Shown: positions 1-14,029, counted from the stretch's first letter. The stretch: 64,000 bases of DNA from Scortum barcoo (GCA_023238725.1 CM041546.1:21770085-21834084); one strand, 5' to 3'. The notes: generated from the letters alone by a model not told the origin. Translations and numbers: made by a program.

Positions 1-3000
1 TTCTCTCTCATTTTTATTTACGCTGTAAAGCAGAATTTGTGTGTTATGTCTCTGCTTCTCTGCTCAAATCCCAGCTTGAGAACAAGGGTTTAGCCGTGTT
101 CCTCCATTTCTCAATTTGGCCCAATAAGGTTCCTCTATGAGTGTTTTTGTATTTAGAAAGTAGCTTTGGGGCTTTCAGTTTTGGGCCCGGCACAGTAGTT
201 TAAAACAATCCAGCAGATTTCCCGCCAAAACCAATTAGGCAACGCACAAAGTAAAATACAGTGCAGTGGATGACACAAACTGCCAGTCTTCTTGGTTATA
301 ATCTCATTTACAGATAATTAGAGTAATTATACTAATGCCTTCAAATTTCTGTGGTATGATCTATGCTGCGTGGGAGGACTGATGCTGAACTGACTGTGTC
401 TCCTCATGTATGTAGCACAGTCTGCTGCGGCGTACGTGTCTAACAGACACTAATAACAGGTGAAGGGTTAGAGTGGACCCCCCAACCCCAAAGCACACAT
501 ACACACACATAAATATCCGCAGCATAGGTTAACCCTGGAAATAAAGAAATAAAGGCATTACATGGAGAACCTGAGGAGAATCTTGAATGCCAGTTGGCGG
601 CGGGAAAGATGGATTGCCTGAATTCTCCACCAATCACCAAACAACACATTGGCTGCAGCATTGATTGATGAAGTATTTAAGTCGTCAATCTCACATCACC
701 TGCTTTTCTTCTCTACCCCCCCCCCCCCCTCTTGAAAATGGCTGTGGAAAAGCTATGCTGTGTCTGCAGATCGGATGAACCCTGACTGATGGAGAACTTT
801 GCAGATTTCGAAATTAAAAAAGCTTGCCAGGGAGGCTGGATGTAGTCAAACATCGTTCAGCTCTTGGGTTTACTGTGCATTTGTTACAACCTGAGAGAGG
901 GAGAGGTGAAGACCTTTTCTCGGACACACTGCCAAGTCCGTGCTTGTGCGTGCTTCCATCTTCCTTATTAAAGCGGTCATTTTCCAAACTGCGCATTCTG
1001 TCTGCACGGCCGCCCTCGCACTTTGTAATAGGCCTCAGTGTATATAACTCAGCCCAATATTATTGATTACAAATCATGATTAACAATAATTATATTGATA
1101 AAAATGGAGCATTAGCCCTCACCTCTGACCCTATTTGCAGACCTCTTTGTACTCTATGATGTATTCAATATCATAATCATGCTTGAGTACACTTGGTTTG
1201 AAAAATGGGGGGAGGAAATCAATGGGGCTGTGCTCATATGCAGAGGGAAAGCATCACACCTGCAGATATTGTGTTGACAGTGCATTGCAGAGCAAACACA
1301 GAGCCGCTGTCTTCTTGGAGTTGTGCTGAAAAGGCCATTGATCCACCGGTTAACCTATTCTCCTGCATCAGTACAGCAGAAAACCCTCGGAGGAAAGCGA
1401 CCCTCCTCCCCCCAGCCCAGCCATTGTTTCCCTCCACTAATATGATACCCCCTGAAGGTTCTCCACAGACCTCATTTCTAATCAATGCATGTGGTTGGTG
1501 GGATCATCCTGTCTCTGCAAATTAATGACTTCACTTTTTTGTGTGGTTTCATTCCATTGATTTGTTTTATTAGCCCATTGATCTCCATGCACGCCCCCCC
1601 CCCAACTCACCCAACCTCTATCTCACCCAGCTCCAACCCACTGCTTCCTTTTCGCTTATCAATATGAGACCTGATGGCATCAATTCTGGGAAAAAAAAGA
1701 AAAAAAAAGCGCTTCCTTTATCAACCGATGACTTTTTACATTCGTAGGAGTAGGGATGGGTGCATCCTGATGGGATGAGACTGACTCTTGTTATCTAGAG
1801 CGACGTAGATTTGTGCTATTGTGAGCAGAAACATATCATTCAAACTCCCTGGATCCCTTTATTTCATTTCATTCATATTACGCTTGAACCAAACAACCAG
1901 TTGCTAATGAAACAAACAGACCAAATGCCAAAACAAGTTAATATTTTTCATGAATCTGTGGGTCCAAAATATGAATATCCAGGTTGAAGGAATCTGGTTT
2001 TATTAGTTTAATACAACTGTCAAGGTCTGAATTTCTTAGACGTTCATCTGGTTAGGGCTCGGTGGGCTTATTAACAGCCATATCTAACTCTCTCCCCTAT
2101 AATTCCCTTTGAGATCCGAACAAAAGGATAGGAAGTGCTTTACTCCGACAAGTCAGACTTCACTTCACAGGAGGAATTACAGCTTTTCATCTTCTGTCAC
2201 TGGAGCGTTTTAGTGAGGTGCCCCACTAGCATAACGATGTTCTTTCTCTCTTGTTTTATGACTTGGACCACGCACAAAGAGTTGATTCACAGTAATTACA
2301 TGTGAAAACACAAATGCCGACATGTATATGTGAAGTTTCAAGTACGCTCTCTGAGAGATAGCTGCAAAAGTACACACACTCGATATGCTAATGCTGAAAG
2401 AAATATATAGTCTGAGACATTTGTGGCAGACAAAAAAAAGACTTACACTTCGGAGAGAAACAAAAACACACAAAAATCCTTAAAGAAAACAAAATTCAAA
2501 AATGTGGTTGTTCAGGTTAGCCCCATGTCCATCAATGCATCTGTCTGACTCCATTAGGATAAACACAGTTTGCATTCTCTGGACGACCACAGTTACACGT
2601 TATCCTCTCACAGCCACTGCTGTATTATTTCTGTCCGTCTTGAGCCATCAAATGTTCACACATGCCATCTGAGGAAACAAGCTGAAGTAATACTGGAGGC
2701 CGTAAAATGCCTGGGCCCACCTTACCTCCCTGCTCACTGATCCCTCCATCCTCCAATCCTCTCTGTAGTTCTCTTGGAATCCAAAAAGTAGCACTCATTA
2801 GTCTTTTCTGCAAATACATGCAGATTAAACTAAGGAATCACTAAAACTTCTTCATCTACAGTTTGACAAAAGATGATTTCCAGGAGGCAACATTTCGTAA
2901 TTGTCAAATTAAAATTACACAGTGGTGGAGGAAGCAATCCTATAGCTACATCAAGCCTGCAACATCAGGTCGTGTGGATGTGTGGTGTGCATGCACCCAC

Positions 3001-3394
3001 ACCTTCTTGTTCTGAAGGATAGTGCACATCTACAGTAAGATATCAGATCCTGACAGTGTCCACGTTCACAGACGAGAGAGGGAGACTATCAAGCACCCCG
3101 TTCCCTCAGCAAACTGCATGTTTATCCAGCTTGTGGGAATTCCTGTTCCTCAGGATGGATCTGAAGTCGTCACGATTGGCAACGTTCCCGTCCCACCCTG
3201 CAGGGCTCTTTCATGGAAATCACATCCCACACAGATAGACGATTACTCACTTTCTTTCCCTCCACTTTGGCATTTCACTGCCGATCTGGTGGCGGGAAAG
3301 ACGGCCAGTGTGTAAATAACAGTGAGGTAAACACTAAATCAGTATTTTAACTGCAGATTACAATGACGTCTGCACATGAGCACATATTTGTTCA
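1..3394. other. Upstream intergenic DNA, no gene seen
   Basis: No open frame here resembles a known protein, and none has convincing exon borders. The sequence is mixed A/T-rich spacer with homopolymer tracts: a C run near 715-729, another C run near 1597-1604 and A-rich runs near 1691-1708. Blocks of balanced composition around 590-700, 1230-1520 and 2030-2200 could be regulatory, but I see no decisive motif cluster. It forms the distal 5' flank of the sall3 gene, which starts 45 kb into the window. Confidence 0.6.
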
Positions 3395-3620
3395 TTTTAA
3401 AGGGGCACTCCACTGATTTTTCACCTGAACGTCGGCACACGTGTCATGATCAGTGCTCCACCTGTATTTATTATATAATGTTTTCTGTGGTTCTGGAAGG
3501 GGCTTTCCAATGTTTGGAAAAATAATCCATGATGTCATCAGGGTTATCTCAGCAAGGGCTCAAGAATTCATTTATTTTGAATGGTAAGACTGGAGATGTG
3601 GCCTTTGAAAGAAGCAGGGA
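3395..3620. repeat. Degenerate interspersed fish repeat
   Basis: The block opens with a phrase reading aaaggggcactccactgat and later has a stretch around gatgtcatcagggttatctc. I recognise both from memory as parts of a dispersed, non-coding repeat family frequent in percomorph fish genomes. No open frame is present. The borders are approximate and I could not identify a target-site duplication, so the superfamily is left open. Confidence 0.45.
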
Positions 3621-6359
3621 TTTAGCAGCAATAGCATGAGCCTGATTAAAGTCAGGTTTTGAGAATTGTTCTTAGAAGTAGTGTTTTCTGAGTCTCACAG
3701 CCTTATGCAAATGTAATGTTTGCAGAAATATATTTAAGTCCTTACATACTTGACTAAATAAATAAATAATGGATTGGAATTTATTTTTTCAAAGTTAGTG
3801 AACCTGTACTTTTTCAGCTCTACTGACTGGAGATATATTAAACTTTTGACTTTTTCTCAGTCTTCACAGGAGCTCAACAAGTTACTGAAGTCTGCAACCT
3901 TTTGCCTCTGTCACATATGTAGCAAAAAAAAGCATACATTAACATAAAGCAAAGATATTTACATTGATATATAAGCCAAGATATTTACTTCCTAAACGCA
4001 TGCACACGTATTTACCTTAACAGACCTCTAACTTTTACCATCTTGATACTATTATCTGTAATTTATACCTGGGATTCAAGTCATAAAGATCTATCTTGGG
4101 AATTAAATGTGGTATACTGTTCAGCACATAAACAGGTTGGTAACACAGGTTTAGGTGGGTTTAGCTACAACTTCATCCCTACATCTCTCCTGTCTTTACA
4201 TAAATCCTTTCAGGGCTTCTGGCAGCAGTTTCCTGCTCTTTCATCTGGCTCCCTTGTGGTAGGACTATTAGCCCGGCCTGTATACCTGCAAGTGTTTGGG
4301 AGGCAGCTGGCTCTGGACGCTCAGTGCCTGCACGGGCCCAGGGGCTGCTGGGACCTGGGAACGCTGGCACCAAATACCGATGGGTAATTAGACCTTCATT
4401 CAAGAGCAAATGTGGCAAGCATTAGACACAAGACTCTTTCCGGTTCAATTCATATCTCCGTCCTGCCTTCCTTCCCCTCCTAACAACCACGCATCTTCAC
4501 TTGTTTCACTGTGTTTTCTGCTTCCATCCAGTCTTAAAGAATTGGCAATCTTCGACAAAATCTTGACCCAAGACTGTTTTAGATGTGAACATTCGGGGTC
4601 TAACAGGGAGACAATAAGTTGTCAGTCACATAGAAATCTATGGGGTTTTTTTCTCCGTTATTTTGAAAAGCCCATTAGTTTGAAGGAAAAATGACATTTT
4701 GGAAACTGAAATGATTCATAACATCAATCTGAGCGCACTCGCCTTTTTGGTTTTTCAATTTGTTACCTCAAAAATACTTAATAACACTGGCAAAGCAATG
4801 CAAAATGATTACAGATATGACAATATAATCATCTCTGCTCATTAAGTGATTTTCAGAAAATGGCATTTCAGATTTTTTAATGTTTTTTGCGTGAAAATTA
4901 AAAAAGAAATCAGCCATGAAAGTCATAAGTACCATCTTCTCATTCACTACGACATGGCCATTAATAAAAGCTGAAGTGCAGTATAATAACCTACCCAATT
5001 TAAAACATTCAGGAAAAAAATGATGCTGTTTTTATCATTTCTAGTTCCCACCACAGTCTCAGGTACATGAGTGTCTGTGATCTGTTGTGCTCTGCTCTGA
5101 TGATGTCACGTTATGTGCCATTTTGTCTTTCTCAGCTGTGAGAAACATGACAGCAGTTGTTTCTCATGTAAGAGGAAAACTATGAGAGGCCCCTTCTAGT
5201 TTTGTGGTGAAAGGTGACATAACCCATAATTCCACTCAAACCACAATGTTCTTGTATCAGATGTTCCTCTCTGATACTGCGAGGGTAGTTCACATGACAC
5301 AAAGCCATCGCAAATAACAAATGACTGAATTGCTCTTCATGCACAGTACATAATGAAACCTCAAAGAGCTCCACACTGAATGAATAAATAAGATATTATA
5401 AAATAGATAATTTAATTAATTAAAAGTGTGGTAAACATTAAAGTTATAATCTCAAAGATTTTAATTTTTTTGTCCTTTGCAGCACCAATGGCAATAATTA
5501 GTAATTAAGAGTATGTGAGTTTTTGGACCTCACTCAGTTTCTGTGTCATCGTCTGTAGTCTTTAATGTCTTCTTTGTTCGCCATAGTAACTGTTTACAAG
5601 TAGACAATGGAAAAAGTGGTATGCTGATTCAAATACAGGTGAACTGAAGAGCAGCTTTAAAAACACTGTAATTTTTCCAGGAGAGGTGATGCCAGTGATG
5701 GGCAGTGATACTGCACAGACTGTCATCAGTGGGCCTTAGGATCAGTCGCTACTGAGCTGCATTATTCAGCTGTAGTGACTTAACAGACATTTGTTTAAAT
5801 GAAAATCTTCAAGATTACATCTTCAATGAACCACTAAATTGTGATGTGATTTAATAAAGTATTAAAAGTCAGTTTGTGAGCCTGAATTATCACTCAGCAT
5901 CAAAGTAAACATCAAGTGTGAGCTGCAGCAGGTACGTGGTTCAGTTACACGTTGTTTGTCAGCGAAAGACACAGTATGAAAAAGCAAAACACGCAATAAG
6001 AGTTAGCTAGCTAGTTAGCTGGCTGTTGTAGAGCCCGCATGGCGACAGATGGCTCATCATTGGCTGAGAGATGAGGGGCGGAGATTGCTGGAAACTTAAA
6101 AAAAAAATGAAAATAAAATAATATGAAATGAAAAATTTCTGCAATTAAATAAAAATTGATTCTTAAATTATTTGGCAATGTACTGGTACATTTATATATT
6201 CGAGTCAATTTATTCATGTGATTATTTATTTCCTCATGTCTTATTTATTTATTTCATATTGAACACGCTGGGGCTCTGTACAGAAGGGAGTAAACATGTG
6301 GATACAAAATAGCTAAATTCTACTAATTACACTGAGAAATATTTAATTCCCTCATTAAA
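3621..6359. other. Intergenic DNA with one GC-richer block
   Basis: Mostly A/T-rich spacer. Around 4195-4395 is a GC-richer, non-repetitive block ending in a gggtaattag homeodomain-type word. It stands out from its surroundings and could be a conserved non-coding element. Near 6001-6025 is a short low-complexity run of tagc words. No coding exon is supported. Confidence 0.45.
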
Positions 6360-7090
6360 TCCTTGTGCCACAGGTAAGAGGGGCTTGAATAGGCTGACGG
6401 GCTGCTCTTTGCTGTGCAGTGAATGGAATCAGAGGACTGGGGAGGATGCTGCTTTTAATGGTCAGGGAAAAACACTGGGTCCAAATTAGCATAAATAGGA
6501 ACACAAAAGAAAGAGGGGAGAGGAACGAAACAGAAAATAGTGTTGTCAACAGGACCCCCCGGTGAGGAATTTCAATTTCATATATCTAATTATCCCTGTC
6601 AGATGGAAAGAAGTGACAAAAAGCTGTCTTTGTTCTCTCTCTTTATCTCCCGCATCTCTCTCAATTAATTTCAGCATACGAATATGACTAATTGTCTCTC
6701 TGCAGCTCTGCAGCCACATAAATAATAATTTCGGCCCATGTTGGAGGGGGGTGGGACGTTCACGCATCAATTTATGATATTTGAACACAATGGACTGTGC
6801 ATAATTCAGGTGATTACGTTAGCAGGCCGATGCAACCTCTCTGTAGGCATCACCCTCTGCCCCACAGTCTTGTATCCCGCATAATACCTCGATGCTTTCC
6901 CGCTTTTGTAAACGAGAGCGTTATGTCTCTCATTTCTGTCATTGCGATTGTTTCTTTGTTTAGAGTGATGATATTAGCATCATAATCAGACTGAAAGAAA
7001 GAGGCAGCCGTGATGACTGATTTATGCATGGTTTGTGTGGAGAGACCAACAAAAACCAGTCACCATCTACTGTGCATTTTAATCAGATAT
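6360..7090. promoter_or_regulatory. Candidate conserved non-coding element
   Basis: This is a high-complexity block with repeated homeodomain-type cores (caaattagcataaat near 6482, tctaattatccc near 6586, caattaatttcagcat near 6662, gactaattgt near 6687). It also has cataattcaggtgatta near 6799 and few simple repeats. Such composition is typical of enhancers around developmental transcription-factor genes. That it is an enhancer, and that sall3 is the target, is inference. Reading frames in it have no recognisable product. Confidence 0.35.
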
Positions 7091-7247
7091 GCGCATGATG
7101 AAAGTTTATTATTTCAGGCATTCATGTGCTAAATACCCTGAAAAATCAAATTTCCCTAACATGCATTCCTTGAGCAATGAAACTTTTTTCAGTGGACTGA
7201 TTCAGTGACTTTAACAAAAGGCTTTTTTTGACCAACATTTAATCTGG

Positions 7248-7696
7248 CAGTGATGGAAAGTAACAAGGTAAATTCGCAGAAGTATGTTTTTCTAAAAACT
7301 TGTACTTGTAAGATATTATGCTACTTTATACTTTATTTATACTATATTTTGCTTCTTACTTCACTACATTTCATTCATATTTTTGGTTACTAGTATCAAA
7401 ATAAATTTTGATGTAAAATTGTAACTTTACACAACTTTCACAACTTTATGTGTTTCAGCATCAAAACAATAAACACATGAATAAATCAATCATTACTATC
7501 CAATAATTTAATATATTTTATTCTGGAACTGGACATTTTGCATAATGAGCACTTTAACTTTTGGCACCCATAATGCTAATTCTTTTGAACTTTACTTAAA
7601 AATTTGAATGCAGACTTTTTCTTGTAACAGAATACTTCTGCATCATGGTATCACTACTTTTACTCAAGTACAAGATCTGAGTACTTCCCACCCCTG
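7248..7696. mobile_element. hAT-like miniature non-autonomous transposon
   Basis: The left end reads cagtgatggaaagtaa and the right end gtacttcccacccctg. The right end reverse-complemented matches the left at about 12 of 16 positions, so these are degenerate terminal inverted repeats beginning CAG, as in hAT elements. The flanking octamers taatctgg (7240-7247) and gaatccgg (7697-7704) agree at 6 of 8 positions, consistent with an old 8-bp target-site duplication. Internal phrases such as tactcaagtacaagatctgagtac match a family I recall as very common in percomorph genomes. It has no transposase and must have been mobilised in trans. Confidence 0.7.
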
Positions 7697-8908
7697 GAAT
7701 CCGGTACACAAAATTATGAGTCATTATAAGGTGTGAGTGAGGATTGAATCTGAGACAACCACAGATTTGATGCATCATGTAGTTCCTGAATAACTACGGG
7801 ACTACAGTGAGTTACTAGAGAACAGGCTGTGATACGATATGATCACTTCATAAATATCTTTGAATGGACATTCTGACCACTTTTTATATGAGCAGTTCTT
7901 AACTGTCTATCAACCACTGAGCAGCACAAAACTAGTAACAAGTCATTAATGAGTCATTACTTCATTATTAGTTTCTGCTGAGGTGACGTGGTCCATTCAC
8001 GTTACGATGTACTTCTTTCAGAGACACTGGAAACATTCAGGGACTATTTTTTCCAATTCATTAATAAAGAAACTGTTCCCCAATTGTTCCTATACTCGTT
8101 CCTTAGTAACTGTTTACACTTGTGTGTCATGATGATAAGTGTCGCCACACTTTTTACTCTTTGAATCTAAATAGCAGTTACAAAGAAACACTCAGACTAC
8201 TCTTAATCAAAAGTGAATGTCTTTACCCTTCATACAAGATTTACCATAAAAGTATAGCACTCTGGTTTACATTTAACTCACATGAAAGGTTTGTGACTCT
8301 GATAATGACTGTATAATTAATTAGTGTCCTATTCACTCCAAGAGACCTTTCCTCCCCCGTGTCTCAAAAAAAAAAAAAGTAGGAAGGCCAAAAATATGCA
8401 CTCCTTCTGAAAAGATGTTTTATCACTTATTGACACTGGCATAACAAGCCCTTGATGGATTGTGCTGAAGTGATAACATTTTTGATTCAATCAAATCCCT
8501 CTACATAAAAAAAAAACAATCAGCAAAACTTAAACATCATGAGCCAAACATCCTAAACACCTCTAAACAAAGCTACAGTGGAGCCGCGGCACTCCAACCA
8601 TAAAACACACTCACTCATTCACTCACAGAGAGAGAGAGGGTGGGGCATGGTATTGTAACATTTCATTAGACACATTCCTTCTCTGTGGACTCTTGACCTG
8701 TTGCCTTGTCATTTTAGTGGACCACATTTCATATCAACCTCTCTCTTGCACTTTCTCAAAATGGCTTTGATGACATTATTGCATCTGACACAACATTAAA
8801 CATGTTTAATGAGTAAAAAGTACAAACATTGCAGTCGCCAAGTTCAACTGCTGCTAGTTATTTAAACTATTAATGGGAGTTTTACAAATGTTTCCATAAT
8901 GCCACAGA

Positions 8909-8944
<36 letters not shown>
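8909..8944. repeat. (ATCT)9 tetranucleotide microsatellite
   Basis: Nine perfect copies of atct in tandem, with sharp borders. Length polymorphism would be expected. Confidence 0.95.
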
Positions 8945-9481
8945 GGAGATCAGAAATGCTAGTTCCTAGCTTACACTGCTATTAAATGAATGATTTTAAC
9001 ACCTCCATTGTCCATCAACACATTATAACATCCTATGTTGCCGGATTTTAAATGTCTTCTTCATAAAATGTATGTGCCGATAATATGGTATGATTGTGGC
9101 TATGGTCAGTAAAAAGGTTGTTAATTGTAGGTTTGTGACAGGGCAAACTTCTTCTTCACATACCTACTTTCCACATCTCTACTTAAAGGACCAGCTATTT
9201 CATGCATAAACATGATCCACTGTGAGCTTAATTCATTCAGATAATCAACAGTGTTCTCAGTCTAGATTCCCATTAGGGTGCTAACGCAACTAGCACCAGC
9301 TTATTGGTTACCCTTAAAACTTTGTCTGGAGTTTACATTTTTACCGAAATTCAGTCTAATAATAAAACAAAGTTGTTCTTTTAGTTACCCTACTGATATT
9401 TAATTCAACAAAAAAGAACACCTCCACCTCTGACATATCTCTTCCTGTGAGAAATATTTAAGGAACTTAACTCCTGTATGC

Positions 9482-9501
9482 AAAAAAAAAAAAAAAAAAA
9501 A
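9482..9501. repeat. A20 homopolymer
   Basis: An uninterrupted run of twenty adenines. No retrocopy is recognisable immediately upstream, so I do not interpret it as a poly(A) tail. Confidence 0.85.
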
Positions 9502-11999
9502 CTTCTCTATAAAGGTTGGTCCTGTAACCGACACCTGTTGCAGTCAAAGCAGCAGACGGCATTGAGCTGTCCTTGGCCAAACTGGCTGCACCGCATCAAC
9601 GAAATGCAACCTGTCACTCAAATCTAGCTGTATAATTGTGTCACAAAACTTTCCATACACACATTAATTTGCATTTTTCCATCAACAGTCAAGTGTCTGC
9701 AGAAAAAGACGACAACAAAAGGAGAAAATTTGATTTGCATTCGGTGTATAAATAGTTCGAGGACAAGGGCTGTTAAGTTTGAAATTAACATGTAAACAGT
9801 TGGAAAGTCTGCCCTGCTACCCCCCGCCCCCTCCTCCTTAACCCCCACCCCTGGTTCCCTTTTAGTGCCTTGATAAATATACATAAAGCCTCACACAAAG
9901 ACCGCCTTGTTCCTTTAAATGGGCTACTTTTTAATGGAGACATATATTTCCAGGATTATATCAGCATTCAGTTGCAAATTTTGAGTTTTAATACTCCAGT
10001 TGGGGCAGTCTATGAATAAGAGTATCATTTGAATGCAGGGGAACACCTGGTGCTGAGGGCTGGGCTGTGAGGGGGCTTCGAGCTGACCTGGGTGTCAGTG
10101 CCAAGGCTTCACTTGTAACCAGCCTTTCACATTCAGACTCTCAGTGCCTCAGTCACTGTGATGCTGGAGACTGCAGTGCACATGTAACTTTATGCTCCTG
10201 TCATACAAATGCCAAAGACATGACATGAAGAAGAAAGCTAAGTTTGGAGTTTTGAGGTGTACAATATATTAAAATATGAAATTGCTGATGTATTGTATTA
10301 AAATAGCTTAAAACTTTTACAAATTACATTGTTCATTTGTATTTCTTGAAATAAGAAGTCAATATGTTCCAGGTAGAAGCTAAGAATGCCTTTTATTTTT
10401 ACTTTTACATAGTCATATTACCATCTTTTCATTAGCTGGGAAACACATTTGAATGGAGGAGAATCATCTCATCATTCGCTAAAATGATTTTTGGTAAGAT
10501 GAGCCATGCTTGGTTTATAATGTCAGGTTGAAATGGAGACGGGAGCTCAGAATTAACTACTGTAACAAGAAAAACAAAAAAACTACAGAGGCTTCTTTTT
10601 TTTTTTTACATTACTTACTTGGCTGCATGAGAAAAGAGAGGGGTTGGGGGAGGTGGAGGGAATGAGTAGTACTATTTGGAGGAGGAGAGAGCAAGGGGTA
10701 CCGGGTCTATTCGTATGCACCCCACATCCACTCAACACACAATCAGGCCTGTATTGCATTTTGCAAATTTATACCCAGGATGTTGGTTTAGAGTGTTTCC
10801 CTGAAAAAAAAAAAGAGAAGGACTTTTTTTTTTCAAGTAAGTGTCTGCTTTCATGAGCAAGAGTGATTGAGGCACACAAACAAACCTTTGTTTCCTAGCT
10901 CACAGATGCAAGACCCGAGCTCTGATTTACACCCCACCCCGAGACACATTTGCACTCTTTGTTTTTTTTATAATACTCTGACACTCAGACTGTATAAAAA
11001 AACAGGGTACTATTATAAAAAAGAAAAATCAGGGCTATTGTTGGACAAAATTCAGCAAAAATTAGATTTTTTTAAATTAAAAGGTCTTTTGCTGTTAGAG
11101 CCATAAAAATGAAGTTTCACCGTAATGAGTGATATACATTCTACACTATACATCCAACAGTCATTCAAAGCAGCCTCCCATTCTCAGAATATTTGCACAG
11201 CCCCTGTGTTTGCAGTAGCCAGAGAGCTGTACTCATGACAAGCCAATCTATAGCCTGACACAAAAAGTCAAAGGCAAGAAACACTGAGGTGAAGGGACAC
11301 TGACTTGTTTGAGATGGAAGATAGTGGCCAGACCCAAACATTTGTTCTTATTTTTAGTCATTTTCAGTGTTAAAATAAAAAATGTGTATGAAGCAACTGA
11401 TGATGAGGATTATCATTTTGTGCCAAGTGATCGGTGACAATTTAGAATCAGAAGCATGGCTATTGCCAATAATCAGCACAGAGGACATTAACTTGACCAC
11501 AAACCAGTGGGCCGCTGTGTGCAGTGCAAACAGCCACAAGACCACAAGATAGTTGATTGATTTGTAGTATGATTTATAGATTTCTGTGCCGCACTAACGT
11601 TTGTCTGGTAAGTGAGCATTGACATACACAATATGAATGTGTTACAGCAAACATCACAGGCTACACTGAGAAATAGTCACATGTTTTGAAGCTGGAAATG
11701 TAAATGAACTGAACAAATATAAAATATTAAGAGAAGTTTACAAGCAGTGTTACAATTTGTGGCTGAATCTGTGTGATTTAAGTAACTGGTTGCAAAATAT
11801 ATACAGGTTTTGTGAAAACCTCACTGTTACTGTATGCCCTCTTATCATCACTCGTGAAGATTTCTGAAAAAAGGGAGCCATAATTGCAATTTAAATTCTA
11901 CGTTTTATACTAAATGTGTGTGACGCTGCTTTCCCACACTGGACTTGCATCAGAGAAAGTACATACATTTTGATGTCCAAATGATGGGTCTGTAACATG

Positions 12000-12580
12000 C
12001 GCACTACATCAGGTCAATGTGTTATATTTTTGCTGAGCTGAGAGCGCTGTCAAGTCGGCAGGCTGCTGACAACTTGTTTACGTCAGTCCCAATTAATAAT
12101 TAGTTTAATGATTTGAGCGTTTGACATGTGCCCTGGACAAATGCGGGCAGGAAAATGCACACACAGTGCTGTTTGCATAAATCTGCCATTTCAGCTGGAG
12201 TTGAGGGGGAACAGAGGGATAGAGGTGGGGGAATTATAGGACTCAGATGTGTGTGATTGGCGGTTCCCTTGGCTCCCAGGGTTAGAGAGTTCAGAGAAAA
12301 GCCGATTATTGCTCTCCCTCAGGTCAAGCCTTCATAAATAAACAAGGGGAGAGCCTGAGGCACCGTGTTTTAGTATGATTAGCATATCATACAGCCTATC
12401 GACAAGGCACTTATCATATTACAGCACGGCCGTCCTCTGAGCACACAGAGGTTACATGTACAGGGCTGCTGAGCATACATCTCTGTTCATTAGAGCGATC
12501 CTCGGGGGAGAGAATAAATCATATCAGCACGTGGTTATGGCAGCGCGGGCGTTTGACTCCTTTAATAAGCCGGAGAGGAG
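12000..12580. promoter_or_regulatory. Candidate conserved non-coding element
   Basis: A long stretch of high-complexity, repeat-poor sequence with dense motif content. It has aattaataattag at 12091-12103 (homeodomain cores), tttgcataaat at 12172-12182 (POU/octamer-like), aaataaacaa near 12336 (forkhead-like), tgattagcatatcat near 12377 and an E-box cacgtg at 12528-12533. It resembles vertebrate developmental enhancers. The function and the link to sall3, about 33 kb downstream, are inferred. No coding frame persists across it. Confidence 0.4.
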
Positions 12581-14029
12581 CTGACAGTTGGCTTTACACC
12601 GAGGAGCAGCAAAGGAGACGAGTGGAAATGATGGGGAGGATTGATAGTGGGAAGGGGGGGGCGTACTAAGAGGCAGAGCTGTGGTATTTCTCTGGACCAC
12701 TTTTCTGACACTTTAGACTTGTCTTGGTCTCCTGTGTATTTGGGCTCAGAGTTGCCTTTGTCTCTGCCACTTTTGGATCCTGACAGAGCCAAGCTCAACG
12801 TGTGCTGGGTCCAGTTTGGTTTATATTAACCTCAGCATTACAAATGGTAAGAAGAACTCAAAGTTCTATAATTGGATCGTTCTTAAGGTCAAGATTAGGA
12901 TTAGGTTAGACCCATGGAGTAAGAGTTAGAGTAAGGGTTTGGGAAACACAGAGCAGATATGTTAAGTGCACTTTGAATTACCCATTTTAACTTCTAGTTT
13001 CACTCTTGGACTTGGACTTGCCAGTTGTGGTCTTGGCTACCTGCGAGGATGATCCAATGAACAGCGTAATGGAATAAAATCAGAGGAAAGGATGATAGAG
13101 TTTGGTACAGCGAACAGACAAAATAATGTTTCTTTGGATGATGAAATTAGCCTGGGAGGAATTATGACTGTGTCTTAAAACTGCACCCATGATAGAGTGG
13201 AAGTCACCCCCCGACTCTCAGACACGCTACTCAGATTTCAATTTAGGCAAGCCTTTTCTCCTCAGCCAGACAAGCTCAACTCACAGACCAGGGGCCACAA
13301 TTAGCAGCTAGCCACTCTGACCAGGGAGAAAGAGCAAATGACATCCGCACCTAAGCCCTCCTAAGCCTGGGGAGCCGGGGCATGGAGCAGCCTCAGTGCT
13401 CTCCTCCCTCCAGTCAAGCATGGCCTCTTTAGGTGGTCCGCACGCTGGTTAGGGATGGTATATTTTAACTGTTATTAGAGCTGTTTAGCCTTCCTCCAGG
13501 AGTGTCGGGGATGACCAGCTGGGTGGATGTACAGTAGGCTATAAGAGGTTACAACGCAAAACCTGGAATATTGGATGGGTGTTTGTCGTGTCTTGGCTTC
13601 ACGGAGGTGGCACAAAGCTGGGATCAGACTGGATGCAATGTCACTTGGATAATCACATCCACCACTGGCATGGATCTTATGCCAAAGAGAGGGGCAGCAG
13701 ACATCGGGAGCACACATTTAGTTTTTAACTTAATGTTTAAAAAAAAAAAAAAAAAGACTTGAAGAAAATGCTGAAAATAATGCCTTAAATATTCATGGTT
13801 TGGAGTTTGTTTTTGTAAAAAGTAATGCAACGCAGTAAAATACTTACTCTATCCACCATACAGTGCAGCACAACAAACTCCTTTTCTCAGATCATCGCAC
13901 TACATTTCTATGCACCTAATCATGTGTGTGCGTGTGTATTCGCGTGTGTGTTCCTAAGTGATGCCATCCCCTCGCGCCCACCCCCCAAATTCCATGCAAA
14001 TTAGAACTTCACACACGTCGCGGCAAGCT
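12581..14029. other. Intergenic DNA, no gene seen
   Basis: Mixed-composition spacer. Short frames on both strands overlap one another and show no domain. An A17 tract lies near 13739-13755. The stretch 13200-13420 is GC-richer, without clear motif clusters. Confidence 0.5.

Larger units (their letters stand above)
7697..11999. other. Intergenic DNA, A/T rich, no gene seen
   Basis: No credible coding exon. The region contains an ATCT microsatellite at 8909-8944, an A20 tract at 9482-9501, a T tract near 10596-10608 and generally A/T-rich spacer. The stretch from about 9930 to 10200 is more balanced and less repetitive, but I see no specific motif grouping. Part of 9150-9480 may be an eroded interspersed repeat that I could not name. 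Confidence 0.5.
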
